The notes: generated by a model not told the origin, from the letters alone. A DNA stretch of 64,000 nucleotides from Avibacterium paragallinarum (GCF_900450705.1 NZ_UGHK01000002.1:992001-1056000), one strand, 5' to 3'. Shown: positions 1 through 9,512, numbered from the stretch's first letter. Numbers and translations: made by a program.

Positions 1-1
1 T

Positions 2-145
2 TGGTATTTTTCGATGGGGAAAATGCCCTATGCTGACATTATCGTAAAATTTATTGCGGGTTTTGTGGTGATCTTTTTCGCCGTGACTCTGTTTTATGGC
101 ACCACCTTGCCTGTACAAGGTGGTGCAGTGTTATTTGGGGGATAG
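2..145 (+). CDS. C-terminal end of an integral membrane protein (partial)
   Basis: An open frame enters from the left edge and ends at TAG 143-145, giving 47 codons. The peptide has one long hydrophobic stretch (residues about 12-35) and a glycine-rich end (LPVQGGAVLFGG), which looks like the last transmembrane helix of a transporter. A PYADIIVKF-like stretch just before the helix loosely recalls ends of SLC13/DASS anion permeases, but I cannot assign a family. The IS1595 copy 55 bases downstream probably joins this gene to unrelated DNA. Confidence 0.5.
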   Translation, partial: WYFSMGKMPYADIIVKFIAGFVVIFFAVTLFYGTTLPVQGGAVLFGG

Positions 146-159
146 AGGAGGATAATATA

Positions 160-179
160 GGGGAAAGTTTGCCCCTTTT
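160..179 (+). terminator. Weak hairpin with T-run after the partial membrane gene
   Basis: GGGG and CCCC pair around an 8-base loop and are followed by TTTT, 15 bases after the stop codon. The stem is short, so this is a tentative terminator. Confidence 0.3.
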
Positions 180-199
180 GCCGATATTTAAAAAATTAA

Positions 200-918
200 G
201 GGGCTGTCCTAGATAACAACTAAAAAATCTATTTAGGTTAGAATGAACCAATGAGAAAAAGTCGTCTAAGTCAGCACAAACAAAATAAACTCATTGAGCT
301 ATTTGTTGCAGGTGTTACTGCAAGGACAGCAGCAGAGTTAGTCAATGTAAACAAAACGACTGCCGCATATTACTTTCATCGTTTACGCTAACTCATCTAT
401 CAAAACAGCCTTCACTTAGAGATGTTTGAAGGTGAAATTGAAGCCGATGAAAGTTATTTTGGCGGTGCTCGCAAAGGCAAACGTGGTCGTGGTGCGGCAG
501 GGAAAATTGCGGTATTCGGGCTTCTCAAGCACAATGGCAAGGTTTATACCGTTGCGGTTCCAAATACGCAATCTGCCACCTTGTTACCCATTATTCGGGA
601 GCAGGTAAAGCCTGATAGTATTGTTTACACCGATAATTATCGTAGTTATGACGTGCTTGATGTGAGTGAATTTAGTCATTTTCGTATCAATCACAGCACA
701 CATTTTGCTGAAAATCATAACCACATTAACGGAATTGAGAATTTTTGGAGCCAAGCAAAACGCCATTTACGAAAATTTAATGGTATCCCAAAAGCGCATT
801 TTGAGCTTTATTTAAAGGAATGTGAATGGCGTTTTAATTACAGCAACATAAAAAGTCAAATTTCTATTTTAAAACAATTGGTTAAAGGGAGTTTAGTCTA
901 GTTATCTAGGACAGCCCC
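200..918 (+). mobile_element. IS1595-family insertion sequence (IS1016-like), copy 1, 719 bp
   Basis: The element is bounded by perfect 18-bp terminal inverted repeats (GGGGCTGTCCTAGATAAC at the left, its complement at the right) and carries one transposase frame. Three other copies of the same length lie at 8501, 59952 and 63137. Those three have 8-bp target duplications, but this one does not (AAAATTAA on the left, TTATTTTT on the right). The two flanks were therefore probably brought together by recombination between IS copies, or one flank was deleted. Confidence 0.93.
251..901 (+). pseudogene. IS1595-family transposase with premature stop (copy 1)
   Basis: This should encode a 216-residue ISXO2-like DDE transposase, as in the intact copy at 63154-63804. 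Codon 47, CAA (Gln) in other copies, is TAA here (389-391). A downstream ATG at 422 could restart a 159-residue protein that keeps the catalytic half (EADESYFGG, YTDNYRSY, IENFW) but lacks the N-terminal helix-turn-helix. The same stop occurs in copy 3, so the two share a dead ancestor or have exchanged sequence. Confidence 0.88.
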
Positions 919-2221
919 TTATTTTTTGATCGGTTGAGCCTTGTGCTAACGGTTTAAAATCTTCGGCAGGAGCAAAATTCGGGTGATAGATATTTCCACC
1001 AGAAAATTTTTTAATAATTGGGCTTTGGTCAAAATCTCTTTCTCGCACTACGGCATCTAATGCCAGATTCCAGTTATGACTTACATTACCGATAAAATGA
1101 TTACCTTGTAATTTTAAATTTCCACTGGTAGTGCGTGTAATATAATCTATTGCTCGCATTTGACTGATTTTATAATCGCCATTGGGAGTTATATCTGTTG
1201 CGAGTATTTGCCCGAAGTTTCCATAATATCTGGATAGCATATGTCCAATTCCACCGGATAAAGTGATCTCATAAGGAAAATCATAAGAAGCGGTGAGCAT
1301 TAAGGTTTGATCTCGCGTTGTTTGACCTGACCAAGCGGGTATTAAATTAATGCTTCCCTCTGGTGCTGTAGGTAGGGCATAAGTTAAATTTTGAATATCT
1401 TGTACTCTGGCTCGTCCACCATGAGTGGTGCGTTTGGCATAAAGGTAATCAATGGCGGCACGTAGTTGATCGCCTCGATAATCGGCGGAAATGGCAAGCT
1501 CCTTGTTGCGTTCATCATAATGATCTCTCGGGGTATTTCCATCACGAAAAAGCCCATTGATTCGGATGCCCCATTCATTATTGCTGCCAAAACGTCGTCC
1601 AATGTCGATAGATTCTTACAAACGGGAACGGCTAAACCAAGCGAAACCCAGACGATTAATGGCTTTATCAGTGGCACGTTTTGTTTCAATATTGATAGAA
1701 GCACCTGATGAGCCTTCTGGATCCATACCCACCGTTGCGGTAGAAGCCCCTTTAATTAATTGAGCTGAACTCACCGCGGCTGTTGGGGAATTATAGGTTG
1801 AATAAAGACCAGCTAGTCCATTTAAGCTAAATTGACGGGCATCGAGTTGTAAACCTCGCACATAGACCCCTTGTAAGGTATTGGTTTCACCACCAAAATT
1901 CATTATTGACGCATCTGTTTTCGCAAGGGCATCAACAATGTTGCGAGGTTGCGTATCGGCAAGGGCTTGTTCATCGTAATTAATCACGGTGATGGGAGAA
2001 GTGAAGGCGAGTTGTTCACCTAATAGGCTTAAGTTTACATTTGATTTTAATTTGTTTGTGGCTTTAAAAGATTCAAGTTCAGTGATGACATTGATTTGTT
2101 CTAAGCTATTTTCAGGCTTATTCGTTTCAGCTTTTGCTGTAAAAGAAAGGCTTAGAAAAAGTGCGGTGTAAATTACGCTATATTTTACAGGAATAGTCGG
2201 TTGCATAGTTTTCTCATTCAT
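919..2221 (-). pseudogene. TonB-dependent siderophore receptor, broken by a stop codon and by IS copy 1
   Basis: The first 200 codons encode a signal peptide and a plug domain typical of siderophore receptors (ITVINYDEQALADTQPRN, YVRGLQLDARQF, IKGASTATVG). An in-frame TAA at 1616-1618 ends this part. The same frame then continues with barrel sequence (RRFGSNNEWGIRINGLFRDG, ASYDFPYEITLSGGIGHM) until the IS edge at 918. Only about 430 of roughly 700 codons remain, so no functional receptor can be made. The start may be at 2221 or at the ATG at 2206. The ligand cannot be told, but fungal-type or hydroxamate siderophores are common for this class. Confidence 0.85.
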
Positions 2222-2251
2222 TGTTAAGTTGATTGCTCAAAGGCGGTCGTT

Positions 2252-2281
2252 CCTCACCCCTCTATTCAGTGAGAGGTGAGG
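2252..2281 (-). other. Hairpin in the leader of the TonB receptor gene
   Basis: CCTCACCCCTC and GAGAGGTGAGG form an 11-bp stem with one mismatch and an 8-base loop, 31 bases upstream of the receptor start. No T-run follows in either direction. It may be a 5' untranslated structure or the end signal of ydgJ. Confidence 0.35.
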
Positions 2282-2311
2282 AAAATTATAGAGAAACTCT
2301 ATCTTTCAATC

Positions 2312-2330
2312 AATGAGAATTGTTATTATT
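2312..2330 (-). promoter_or_regulatory. Probable Fur box upstream of the TonB receptor
   Basis: AATGAGAATTGTTATTATT matches the Fur consensus at roughly two thirds of its 19 positions and contains the characteristic TGAGAAT core. It lies about 90 bases before the receptor start and overlaps the ydgJ stop codon. Iron repression of the now-broken receptor is inferred from this position and the gene family. Confidence 0.5.
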
Positions 2331-3373
2331 TATTTGGTGATATTTATTCTTGTTTTCTCTTCTGCACTTTGATAAATAAGCTCAATCAGTTTTAAGACTT
2401 GAATTGCTTGTTGAGCGGTAACTTGCAATGGGGCTTTTTCAGTGAGTACCGTATAAATATTGTCATAATAGGCTTGGTAGTTACCGCGTTCGCTCTCTAT
2501 TGGGCTACGAATAACTATTCCATTTATTTCGGTATGCAATAACCCCCAATCTTTTTCTGGTTCAGCATTCCAATGACCTTGAGGCTTAATGCCTTTTAAT
2601 AATAAGGCTTCTTGATTGTCGATTGTTGGTTTGATATAGCTACCTTGCGTGCCTTGTAGAATAATATAGGGGGCGGGTTCTCTTGCACATTTTGTGGCGG
2701 AAAGCACAACTTTTTTATCGGGATAATAAAAGGTAATGTCAAAATTATCTTCTGACTTGGCATCGGGACGTTGAGCGGTCATATCCGCATAAAGTGCGGT
2801 AGGAATTCCGAATAAATCCACACAATGATCGATTAAATGCACGCCCAGATCGTAAACTAATCCCGTACCAAATTCGCCCGTTTCTTTCCACGCTTTGCTG
2901 TTAGGTTTTTGACTAAAACGTTCATAACGCATTTCATAACGAACAATGTCGCCAAGCATCTTATGCTTCAGTAATTTTTTCACTGTTAATGCACCGTTAT
3001 CCCAACGGCGGTTTTGATAAACCGAAAGCATTACATTATGTTGTTTGGCGAGTAAATCAAGTTCCTCTGCTTGCTTGGCATAAATAGCAAGGGGTTTTTC
3101 TACAATCACGTGTTTTCCCGCGAGAATGGCTTTTTTTGCCATTTCGTAATGAGTAAGATTCGGCGTTGTAATAATCACTAAATCAATGTCTGGAGTGAGT
3201 AATTGGTCAAAGTGATGTACCACCTCAAGATAAGGGTAGGCTTTTTTGGCATTTTCCGTTTGACGCTCAAACACTTTACAAACCTGAAAACGAGGATTGA
3301 GATCTAAAAATGGCATATGGAACGTTTTGGCAGACATTCCAAAGCCAGCAATAGCGATATGAATTTTTTGCAT
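2330..3373 (-). CDS. ydgJ: Gfo/Idh/MocA-family oxidoreductase, YdgJ-like
   Basis: This 347-residue protein has an N-terminal Rossmann fold for NAD(P) (IAIAGFGMSAKTFHMP, residues 6-21), the family signature EKPLA at 92-96, and the catalytic-domain stretch YDLGVHLIDHC at 174-184. Overall it resembles E. coli YdgJ, an uncharacterised dehydrogenase thought to act on a sugar-type substrate. An AGGAAA ribosome site precedes the ATG. It lies 9 bases after norM and is probably transcribed with it. Its true substrate is unknown. Confidence 0.85.
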   Translation of the reverse strand: MQKIHIAIAGFGMSAKTFHMPFLDLNPRFQVCKVFERQTENAKKAYPYLEVVHHFDQLLTPDIDLVIITTPNLTHYEMAKKAILAGKHVIVEKPLAIYAKQAEELDLLAKQHNVMLSVYQNRRWDNGALTVKKLLKHKMLGDIVRYEMRYERFSQKPNSKAWKETGEFGTGLVYDLGVHLIDHCVDLFGIPTALYADMTAQRPDAKSEDNFDITFYYPDKKVVLSATKCAREPAPYIILQGTQGSYIKPTIDNQEALLLKGIKPQGHWNAEPEKDWGLLHTEINGIVIRSPIESERGNYQAYYDNIYTVLTEKAPLQVTAQQAIQVLKLIELIYQSAEEKTRINITK

Positions 3374-3382
3374 TTTAATTTC

Positions 3383-4777
3383 CTATTGTATTTCTGTTAA
3401 TTTTTCCAAAATACGTTGTTCGGGTAATGACTGGATTTTTCTTATACGCTGTATAAGCAATGCCGCAGCAACGGTTAAGCTAACCACAAATCCAACCCAA
3501 AATCCCGCCGCACCTATGCTTGGAATTAGCCAATTCGTACGAGATAAAAGGTAACCTAGTGGCATACCAATCCCCCAATAACAAAACATCGTGATGTATA
3601 AAATAGATTTCGTGTCTTTATAGCCACGCAATGCACCTGCGGTGATGACCTGAATGGTATCAGAAAATTGATAAAGGGCGGAGATTAAGAGCAAATGGCT
3701 CGCAATTAAAATAACGTGCTGATCGGAAACATAAATTCTAGGGATCTGTTGATTAAATAGCACAATAATTAATGCTGTGATACAAGCCAAACTTAACCCA
3801 ACGATTAGGGCTGAATAAAAAATGGCTTTGGCTTGTTTTAACAACCCCTCGCCTAAACGTTGCCCGACCAAAATTGTGGTTGCCATTCCCAAAGACATCG
3901 GTAGCATAAAAATAAAGGAACTTGTGGTTAAAGCAATTTGATGACTTGCCACCACTTCCGTACCCAGAGGGGAGAGCAAAAGCGAGGAAAGGGCAAATAA
4001 TGCCACTTCACAAAATAATGCAATGCCGATAGGAAAGCCTAAACCTAGCACTTTTTTTAATGTGGTGATATTCGGTTTCTCAATAAGCCCTTGAAAAACT
4101 TTTAGATCTCGTTGATTTCTTGCTTGATGAGAATAGGTGATCATCATCAAACACATCGCCCAATTGACGATTGCACTTGCGATCCCGCAGCCCACCGCTC
4201 CAAAAGCAGGGATACCGAATTTGCCATAAATGAAAATATAATTGAGCGGAATATTGAGGAGTAATCCTGCAAAGGTAATCACCATCGCGGGTTTGGTTTT
4301 GGCAATGCCATCATTGAGGCAACGAAAATTAATCATTAATAAGTAACCGGGTAAGCCCCAAAGCATAATATGCAAATAATCAATGGTAATCTGTGCTAAT
4401 TTCGGATCCATTCCCATATGGCTAATGACATAATCGCTAAAATAAATAATTAAGCCAATAGGAAGACAGCTTAATACCACCACCCACAAGCCTTGGTGTA
4501 CATAATGAGCGATACGATGACGTTGTCCTGAGCCGTTGAGATAAGAAATAATGGGCGGTAATGCAAGCAGTAAGCCGTGCCCCATTAAAACTAACGGAAA
4601 CCAAATTGATCCAGCCACAGAAACGGCAGCCATATCCGCCGCACTGACACGCCCTGCCATAATGGTATCAACAATGCCCATTGAATTTTGGGCAAATTGA
4701 GCAAGTAAAATAGGAAAGGCGATAGCTAATAATTTTTGTATTTCTAATTGATGGCGTTGAATAAAACGAAATAACAT
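3383..4777 (-). CDS. norM: MATE-family multidrug efflux pump
   Basis: The 464-residue protein has 12 predicted transmembrane segments in two similar halves and begins with the typical MATE stretch ([28 protein letters not shown], residues about 16-43). It corresponds to NorM/MdtK of enterics and HmrM of H. influenzae, inner-membrane antiporters that expel cationic drugs and dyes using Na+ or H+. It is divergent from ribE, the same pairing as E. coli mdtK-ribE. The ribosome site is weak, and the short shared intergenic region must hold both promoters. Confidence 0.92.
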   Translation of the reverse strand: MLFRFIQRHQLEIQKLLAIAFPILLAQFAQNSMGIVDTIMAGRVSAADMAAVSVAGSIWFPLVLMGHGLLLALPPIISYLNGSGQRHRIAHYVHQGLWVVVLSCLPIGLIIYFSDYVISHMGMDPKLAQITIDYLHIMLWGLPGYLLMINFRCLNDGIAKTKPAMVITFAGLLLNIPLNYIFIYGKFGIPAFGAVGCGIASAIVNWAMCLMMITYSHQARNQRDLKVFQGLIEKPNITTLKKVLGLGFPIGIALFCEVALFALSSLLLSPLGTEVVASHQIALTTSSFIFMLPMSLGMATTILVGQRLGEGLLKQAKAIFYSALIVGLSLACITALIIVLFNQQIPRIYVSDQHVILIASHLLLISALYQFSDTIQVITAGALRGYKDTKSILYITMFCYWGIGMPLGYLLSRTNWLIPSIGAAGFWVGFVVSLTVAAALLIQRIRKIQSLPEQRILEKLTEIQ

Positions 4778-4859
4778 AAAATATCCGAATTTGTTATATA
4801 CTATTGCAAGTTTTAACCGAATGATCGGCGATGATTATTTAAGAATAAGAGAGTTAATT

Positions 4860-5477
4860 ATGTTTACAGGAATTGTGCAGGGCATTGCCCAAATTCATTC
4901 TATTGACGAAAAATCGCATTTTAGAACACAGACCGTAAAAATGCCACAGGAATTGATGGAAAATCTAGAAATCGGTGCTTCAGTGGCAAATAACGGTGTA
5001 TGTTTAACCGTAACGAAAATTGAAGGCTCGTTAGTGAGTTTTGACTTAATGACGGAAACGCTCCGTATCACCAATTTGGGGCAGTTACAAGCAGGTGATT
5101 TTGTGAATATTGAACGTGCTATGAAGATGGGGGATGAAATTGGGGGGCATATTTTATCTGGCCACGTTTACACCACAGCTAAGGTTTTTCAGCGTATTGT
5201 TTCAGAGAATAACCTGCAAATTTGGTTCGAGTTGCCTGAGCCTAGCTTGATGAAATACATTCTCACCAAAGGGTTTATTGCCATTGATGGGATCAGCCTG
5301 ACCATAGGGGAAGTGAAAGGCAATGCATTTTGTGTGAACCTTATTCCTGAAACACTTCATCGTACATTAATTGGTAAGCGTGAAGTGGGGGATTTCGTCA
5401 ATATTGAAATCGACCCACAAACACAGGCTATTGTCGATACGGTGGAGCGTTATTTACGCTATAGAGAAAAGCAATGA
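4860..5477 (+). CDS. ribE: Riboflavin synthase, alpha chain
   Basis: RibE converts two molecules of 6,7-dimethyl-8-ribityllumazine to riboflavin plus a pyrimidine product. The ATG at 4860 gives the invariant N-terminus MFTGIV and a normal length of 205 residues; an upstream in-frame ATG at 4791 would add 23 unlikely residues. The two tandem lumazine-binding halves are visible (residues 1-95, and from [14 protein letters not shown] onward). A strong terminator follows. No FMN riboswitch is visible in the 82-base divergent region. Confidence 0.96.
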   Translation: MFTGIVQGIAQIHSIDEKSHFRTQTVKMPQELMENLEIGASVANNGVCLTVTKIEGSLVSFDLMTETLRITNLGQLQAGDFVNIERAMKMGDEIGGHILSGHVYTTAKVFQRIVSENNLQIWFELPEPSLMKYILTKGFIAIDGISLTIGEVKGNAFCVNLIPETLHRTLIGKREVGDFVNIEIDPQTQAIVDTVERYLRYREKQ

Positions 5478-5490
5478 TATAGAAAAAGTG

Positions 5491-5531
5491 AAGTGCGGTG
5501 AAAAATATAGTTATTTTTCACCGCACTTTTT
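5491..5531 (+). terminator. Terminator after ribE built from inverted uptake signals
   Basis: AAGTGCGGTGAAAAATA pairs with TATTTTTCACCGCACTT across a 4-base loop and is followed by a T-run. Both arms contain the AAGTGCGGT uptake signal in opposite orientation, a common Pasteurellaceae arrangement. Confidence 0.88.
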
Positions 5532-5542
5532 AGGAGTGCAAA

Positions 5543-5894
5543 ATGCAGAATGATTTCTGGGGATCAATATTATTTTCCATTAGTGTAACGTTACCCACTT
5601 TATTTTTGTTAATTCTTGGAATATTTTTGCGAAAACGTAACGTTATTGATGATAGGTTTAGTCAGCAGGCTACGGGAATCGTGTTCAAAATTACCTTACC
5701 TGCGTTATTATTTTTGAATGTTTTTCAGAACCCGATTAAGCATTTAAATGAGCAGTTAATGATGATCTGGGTATGTGTATTCGGCACGTTATTACTTTTC
5801 CTTCTAGCTGAAATTTTTGCAGAAAAATTTGTGGCAGATAAAAGAGAGCGTGGTACTTTTGTACAAGGCGTGTATCGTGGAAATTGCAGTATTT
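5543..5894 (+). pseudogene. AEC-family (auxin efflux carrier) permease, N-terminal fragment cut by an IS3-type element
   Basis: The first 117 codons encode three hydrophobic segments and the AEC-family stretch ITLPALLFLNVFQNP, as in malate/auxin-type carriers of about 310 residues. The reading frame runs into IS3 copy A at 5895 and stops inside it. The missing C-terminal two thirds is not on the other side of the IS (accA is there) or elsewhere in the window. The gene has therefore lost its 3' part through an IS-linked rearrangement. GGAG before the ATG is a clear ribosome site. Confidence 0.8.
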
Positions 5895-5951
5895 TGATCT
5901 GCACCCCAAAAGTTGGACTAAACAACCAACTGATTAAGGTGCAGATTTTTT

Positions 5952-6461
5952 ATGACTAAATATACTCAACGTTTCAAACAACAAGTGCTCGACTTTTATC
6001 ATCAAAATGGAAAAAACCGTTCGCTTACTCGCCAGTATTTTCAGCTTCCCCAAAGCACGTTAGCACGTTGGATTGCGAAATTTAATCATAATGGAATCAA
6101 TGGATTAGCTGTATTAAGTAAAAAACGATATTATTCTGTTGAGTTTAAATTAAAGGTTATTCAAGCTATCAAAAAAGGCCAGTGCTCCGCTGAAGCCGCC
6201 TGCTTTCGCTTTGATATCCCCAGTTCAGGGATAATTAGTCAATGGTTGCAACGCTTTGAAAAACAAGGTATAGATGGGTTATTACTCAAACCTAAAGGTC
6301 GTCCAAGTATGAAACTCAACTCACCTAAAATGCCACCAACGCCCAAAACAGAAGAAGAACGCTTGCGTTACCGAATTTTGGAATTAGAAGCGGAGAATGC
6401 AATGCTAAAAAAGTTGCAGGAACTCAACCAACAAAAAATGCAGAAAAAGCCGTCATCGTAA
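5952..6461 (+). CDS. IS3-family transposase OrfA, copy A
   Basis: The 169-residue protein has two helix-turn-helix units (about residues 1-60 and 65-115) and a C-terminal leucine-rich coiled segment ([17 protein letters not shown]) typical of long IS150-type OrfA proteins, which bind the IS ends. Near its end lies the heptamer AAAAAAG (6407-6413), read as A AAA AAG. This is the standard -1 slip site that fuses OrfA to OrfB. Confidence 0.9.
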   Translation: MTKYTQRFKQQVLDFYHQNGKNRSLTRQYFQLPQSTLARWIAKFNHNGINGLAVLSKKRYYSVEFKLKVIQAIKKGQCSAEAACFRFDIPSSGIISQWLQRFEKQGIDGLLLKPKGRPSMKLNSPKMPPTPKTEEERLRYRILELEAENAMLKKLQELNQQKMQKKPSS

Positions 6462-6472
6462 ATGCCTTACGC

Positions 6473-7291
6473 TTGCGTTTCCCGTTGGAATTGTTACTCA
6501 GGCTAATCGGATTGGCACGCAGTTCGTTCTTTTATCATCTCAAGCCAAAGTCGGATAAAAATGTAGCGATTTCACAGAAAATAGAGGAAATTTATCGCAA
6601 AAATGACGAAAATTATGGTTATCGTCGAATTACCTTGGAATTAAGGAAATACTTGATTATCAACCACAAAAGGGGGCAAGCGATAATGCAACGTTTGGGG
6701 TTAAAAGGAAAAAGTAAGCAGAAAAAATATCGTTCTTACCAAGGCAAAGTGGGACACATTGCCGATAATCTGTTGCAACGGGATTTTACGGCAACGATGC
6801 CGAATGAGAAGTGGGTAACGGATATCACCGAGTTCAAATGTGCGGAAGGCAAAGTGTATTTATCGCCGATTAAAGACTTGTTTAATAACGAAATTATTGC
6901 TTATGATGTGGCGAGAAGTCCGAGTTTTGAGCAGATAACCAGAATGCTGACCCAGGCGGTGAACCGATTAGCGGGGGAAAAACCGATACTGCATTCCGAC
7001 CAAGGATGGCAGTATCAAATGATGGGTTATCGGGAGATATTGAAAAAACACGGTATTACGCAAAGTATGTCGAGAAAAGGCAATTGCCTTGATAATGGTG
7101 CGATGGAAAGCTTTTTCGGGCGATTGAAGACGGAATGTTACTTTGGCAAGCGGTTTGAAACCTTTGAACAGCTTGAAAAAGTGATTCACGAGTACATTCA
7201 TTACTACAACAATGAGCGTATTCAAGTGAAGCTCAAAGGACTAAGCCCTGTGGAATACAGAACTCAGTCCTTGAATGAAATTAGAATATAG
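6473..7291 (+). CDS. IS3-family transposase OrfB (DDE integrase), copy A
   Basis: The catalytic subunit carries the three acidic residues of the DDE domain in [18 protein letters not shown] and [12 protein letters not shown]. Slipping back one base at the AAAAAAG heptamer (6407-6413) joins this frame to OrfA through [20 protein letters not shown], giving a fused transposase of about 445 residues. The separate start at 6473 is only the first start-type codon in the frame and is probably not used. Confidence 0.9.
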   Translation: MRFPLELLLRLIGLARSSFFYHLKPKSDKNVAISQKIEEIYRKNDENYGYRRITLELRKYLIINHKRGQAIMQRLGLKGKSKQKKYRSYQGKVGHIADNLLQRDFTATMPNEKWVTDITEFKCAEGKVYLSPIKDLFNNEIIAYDVARSPSFEQITRMLTQAVNRLAGEKPILHSDQGWQYQMMGYREILKKHGITQSMSRKGNCLDNGAMESFFGRLKTECYFGKRFETFEQLEKVIHEYIHYYNNERIQVKLKGLSPVEYRTQSLNEIRI

Positions 7292-7324
7292 TCTAACTTT
7301 TTGGGGGCAGATCACTTTTTTGTA

Positions 7325-8278
7325 TTAGCAATATCCGTAACTCATTAAGCGTTGATAACGGCGTTCGAGTAGGGTATCTGGATCAAGAATTTCTAAATCA
7401 GCTAAATCAGCCAGTAAACGCTGTTTTAGATTTTGTGCCATTTGTTCATAATCACGATGTGCACCGCCTAATGGCTCTGGTATGATGCTATCGATAAGTT
7501 TTAGCTCTTGTAGGCGTGGTGCAGTGAGTCCCATCACTTCGGCAGCAGTGGATGCTTTGTCGGCACTTTTCCATAAAATGGAAGCACAGCCTTCAGGGGA
7601 AATCACGGAATAAGTACTGTATTGCAACATATTCACTTTATCGCCCACGCCAATGGCTAATGCACCGCCTGAGCCACCTTCACCAACCACCGTACAAATA
7701 ATTGGCACTTTAAGCATCGACATTTCACGCAAATTGCGAGCGATCGCCTCTGATTGACCACGTTCTTCCGCCCCCACACCTGGGTATGCTCCCGGTGTGT
7801 CAATAAAGGTAATGATCGGGAGTTTAAAACGCTCCGCCATTTCCATTAAACGCAAGGCTTTGCGATAGCCCTCTGGAGCAGGCATCCCGAAGTTGCGTTT
7901 AACTTTGTCTTTTACGCTGCGTCCTTTTTGGTGTCCAATTACCATAACGGGTTTACCGTCTAAGCGGGCTAAACCACCCACAATGGCTTTATCGTCTGCA
8001 AAGGCACGATCGCCCGCTAGCTCTTCAAATTCGGTGAAGATTTGTTCGATATAATCTAAGGTATAAGGGCGATTTGGGTGGCGTGCCATACGCGAAACTT
8101 GCCACGCATCTAAATTGGCAAAGGTTTTTCTGGTTAATTCTTCGCTTTTTTTCTGTAAGCGAGCGATTTCATCATCAAGATTGATTTCGCTGTCTTGCCC
8201 CGCAACCGCACGCAAGGATTCAATTTTCGCTTCTAATTCGGCGATCGGGAGTTCAAAATCTAAATATTCTTGGCTCAT
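7325..8278 (-). CDS. accA: Acetyl-CoA carboxylase carboxyltransferase subunit alpha
   Basis: AccA pairs with AccD to transfer CO2 from biotin carrier protein to acetyl-CoA, the first step of fatty acid synthesis. The 317-residue length and the C-terminus [12 protein letters not shown] match enteric AccA almost exactly. The glycine-rich core [17 protein letters not shown] and the [18 protein letters not shown] stretch are present. It starts with a GGAAG ribosome site. IS3 copy A ends 10 bases after its stop codon, so its native 3' flank has been replaced. Confidence 0.97.
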   Translation of the reverse strand: MSQEYLDFELPIAELEAKIESLRAVAGQDSEINLDDEIARLQKKSEELTRKTFANLDAWQVSRMARHPNRPYTLDYIEQIFTEFEELAGDRAFADDKAIVGGLARLDGKPVMVIGHQKGRSVKDKVKRNFGMPAPEGYRKALRLMEMAERFKLPIITFIDTPGAYPGVGAEERGQSEAIARNLREMSMLKVPIICTVVGEGGSGGALAIGVGDKVNMLQYSTYSVISPEGCASILWKSADKASTAAEVMGLTAPRLQELKLIDSIIPEPLGGAHRDYEQMAQNLKQRLLADLADLEILDPDTLLERRYQRLMSYGYC

Positions 8279-8424
8279 TCATTCTTCCTAGTTTTATTTC
8301 GGCAAAATTTGCCACGCACTTTAACAATATTTTATTCAGGGTGCAAATGTGCCGTCTATTTTATGTATTTTTCAGCAAAAAAGTAGTGTTTTTTGTGTTT
8401 AGCTGGTTTGATGACTTGTAAAAT

Positions 8425-8458
8425 TTTTTAATTAAGGAAAATTCCCCTTAATTAAAAA
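8425..8458. terminator. Bidirectional terminator-like stem upstream of accA
   Basis: TTTTTAATTAAGG pairs perfectly with CCTTAATTAAAAA over an 8-base loop, with T-runs on both strands. It lies about 150 bases upstream of accA and probably ended transcription of the small-gene pair at 9285-9512 before IS copy 2 came in. Confidence 0.6.
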
Positions 8459-8500
8459 GCCCGCTTTGGCTTATTTGGTTTTAAGTTGATTATTCATTTT

Positions 8501-9219
8501 GGGGCTGTCCTAGATAACAACTAAAAAATCTATTTAGGTTAGAATGAACCAATGAGAAAAAGTCGTCTAAGTCAGCACAAACAAAATAAACTCATTGAGC
8601 TATTTGTTGCAGGTGTTACTGCAAGGACAGCAGCAGAGTTAGTCAATGTAAACAAAACGACTGCCGCATATTACTTTCATCGTTTACGCCAACTCATCTA
8701 TCAAAACAGCCTTCACTTAGAGATGTTTGAAGGTGAAATTGAAGCCGATGAAAGTTATTTTGGCGGTGCTCGCAAAGGCAAACGTGGTTGTGGTGCGGCA
8801 GGGAAAATTGCGGTATTCGGGCTTCTCAAGCGCAATGGCAAGGTTTATACCGTTGCGGTTCCAAATACGCAATCTGCCACCTTGTTACCCATTATTCGGG
8901 AGCAGGTAAAGCCTGATAGTATTGTTTACACCGATAATTATCGTAGTTATGACGTGCTTGATGTGAGTGAATTTAGTCATTTTCGTATCAATCACAGCAC
9001 ACATTTTGCTGAAAATCATAACCACATTAACGGAATTGAGAATTTTTGAAGCCAAGCAAAACGCCATTTACGCAAATTTAATGGTATCCCAAAAGCACAT
9101 TTTGAGCTTTATTTAAAGGAATGTGAATGGCGTTTTAATTACAGCAACATAAAAAGTCAAATTTCTATTTTAAAACAATTGGTTAAAGGGAGTTTAGTCT
9201 AGTTATCTAGGACAGCCCC
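8501..9219 (+). mobile_element. IS1595-family insertion sequence, copy 2, 719 bp
   Basis: Perfect 18-bp inverted ends and an exact 8-bp target duplication TTCATTTT (8493-8500 and 9220-9227) show a direct insertion with no later rearrangement. Removing it restores the last codons of a tiny membrane-protein gene on the minus strand. Confidence 0.95.
8552..9202 (+). pseudogene. IS1595-family transposase with premature stop (copy 2)
   Basis: Codon 166, TGG in the other copies (IENFWSQ), is TGA at 9047-9049, so the protein ends before its last 51 residues. Codon 47 is intact here (CAA), unlike copies 1 and 3. The missing part includes the end of the DDE domain, so the product is unlikely to be active. 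Confidence 0.88.
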
Positions 9220-9284
9220 TTCATTTTAATTGCAAAGGTAAGGCTTGCAATGGCAAGAATAATTAATCCGACGGTTAATCCCAT
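9220..9284 (-). pseudogene. Tiny single-helix membrane protein cut near its end by IS copy 2
   Basis: An ATG at 9284 directly follows the TAA of the 75-codon gene (TAAATG). A strong AAGGAGG site sits inside the end of that upstream gene, so the two are translationally coupled. Codons read MGLTVGLIILAIASLTFAIK, one membrane helix, before the IS. Removing the IS and one target repeat gives a 28-residue protein ending MNNQLKTK. With the IS in place it ends MKGLS after 25 residues, so the helix survives. Confidence 0.5.
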
Positions 9285-9512
9285 TTAGTCCTCCTTGTTT
9301 TCTGTGAGTTTACGACAAATTCTTGCACTCCATATTGTACTGTATGCACTAATGGCGAGTGCAATGAGGTTAATGACTTTTTGCAAAAAGGGATCGTTGT
9401 TATAAAGTATCACAGGTACGGCTAAAATAGCAACTTTTGCTATGTCATCACACATTTTCGTCCACGCTTCTAATGTCCCTTTTTCATAAGGTTTTTTGAA
9501 AATATTGAACAT
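9285..9512 (-). CDS. Small membrane protein of unknown function, 75 aa
   Basis: The protein has a charged N-terminus (MFNIFKKPYEKGTLEAWTKM), two hydrophobic segments (about residues 28-38 and 45-60) and a basic/acidic tail. I do not recognise the family. Its stop codon abuts the start of a second tiny membrane-protein gene, so the pair was an operon. The ribosome site before the ATG is weak. Its size and paired layout resemble phage holin-type or small stress-membrane genes, but nothing proves that. Confidence 0.55.
   Translation of the reverse strand: MFNIFKKPYEKGTLEAWTKMCDDIAKVAILAVPVILYNNDPFLQKVINLIALAISAYSTIWSARICRKLTENKED

Larger units (their letters stand above)
5895..7314 (+). mobile_element. 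IS3-family (IS150-type) insertion sequence, copy A, 1420 bp
   Basis: The element begins TGATCTGCACCCC and ends GGGGGCAGATCA, with imperfect inverted repeats of about 24 bp. It carries overlapping orfA and orfB. Full copies of identical length are at 15928-17347 and 33941-35360, and a remnant is at 58160-58928. The 3-base flanks differ (TTT and CTT), so there is no target duplication here. Confidence 0.93.

Noticed and set aside
192-926. Reverse-complement similarity of the two 8-base flanks of IS copy 1 (AAAATTAA and TTATTTTT)
   Set aside because: Target duplications are direct repeats; similarity of A/T-rich flanks in inverted sense is expected by chance.
4778-4859. FMN riboswitch upstream of ribE or norM
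   Set aside because: The divergent gap is only 82 bases and lacks the conserved RFN stems.
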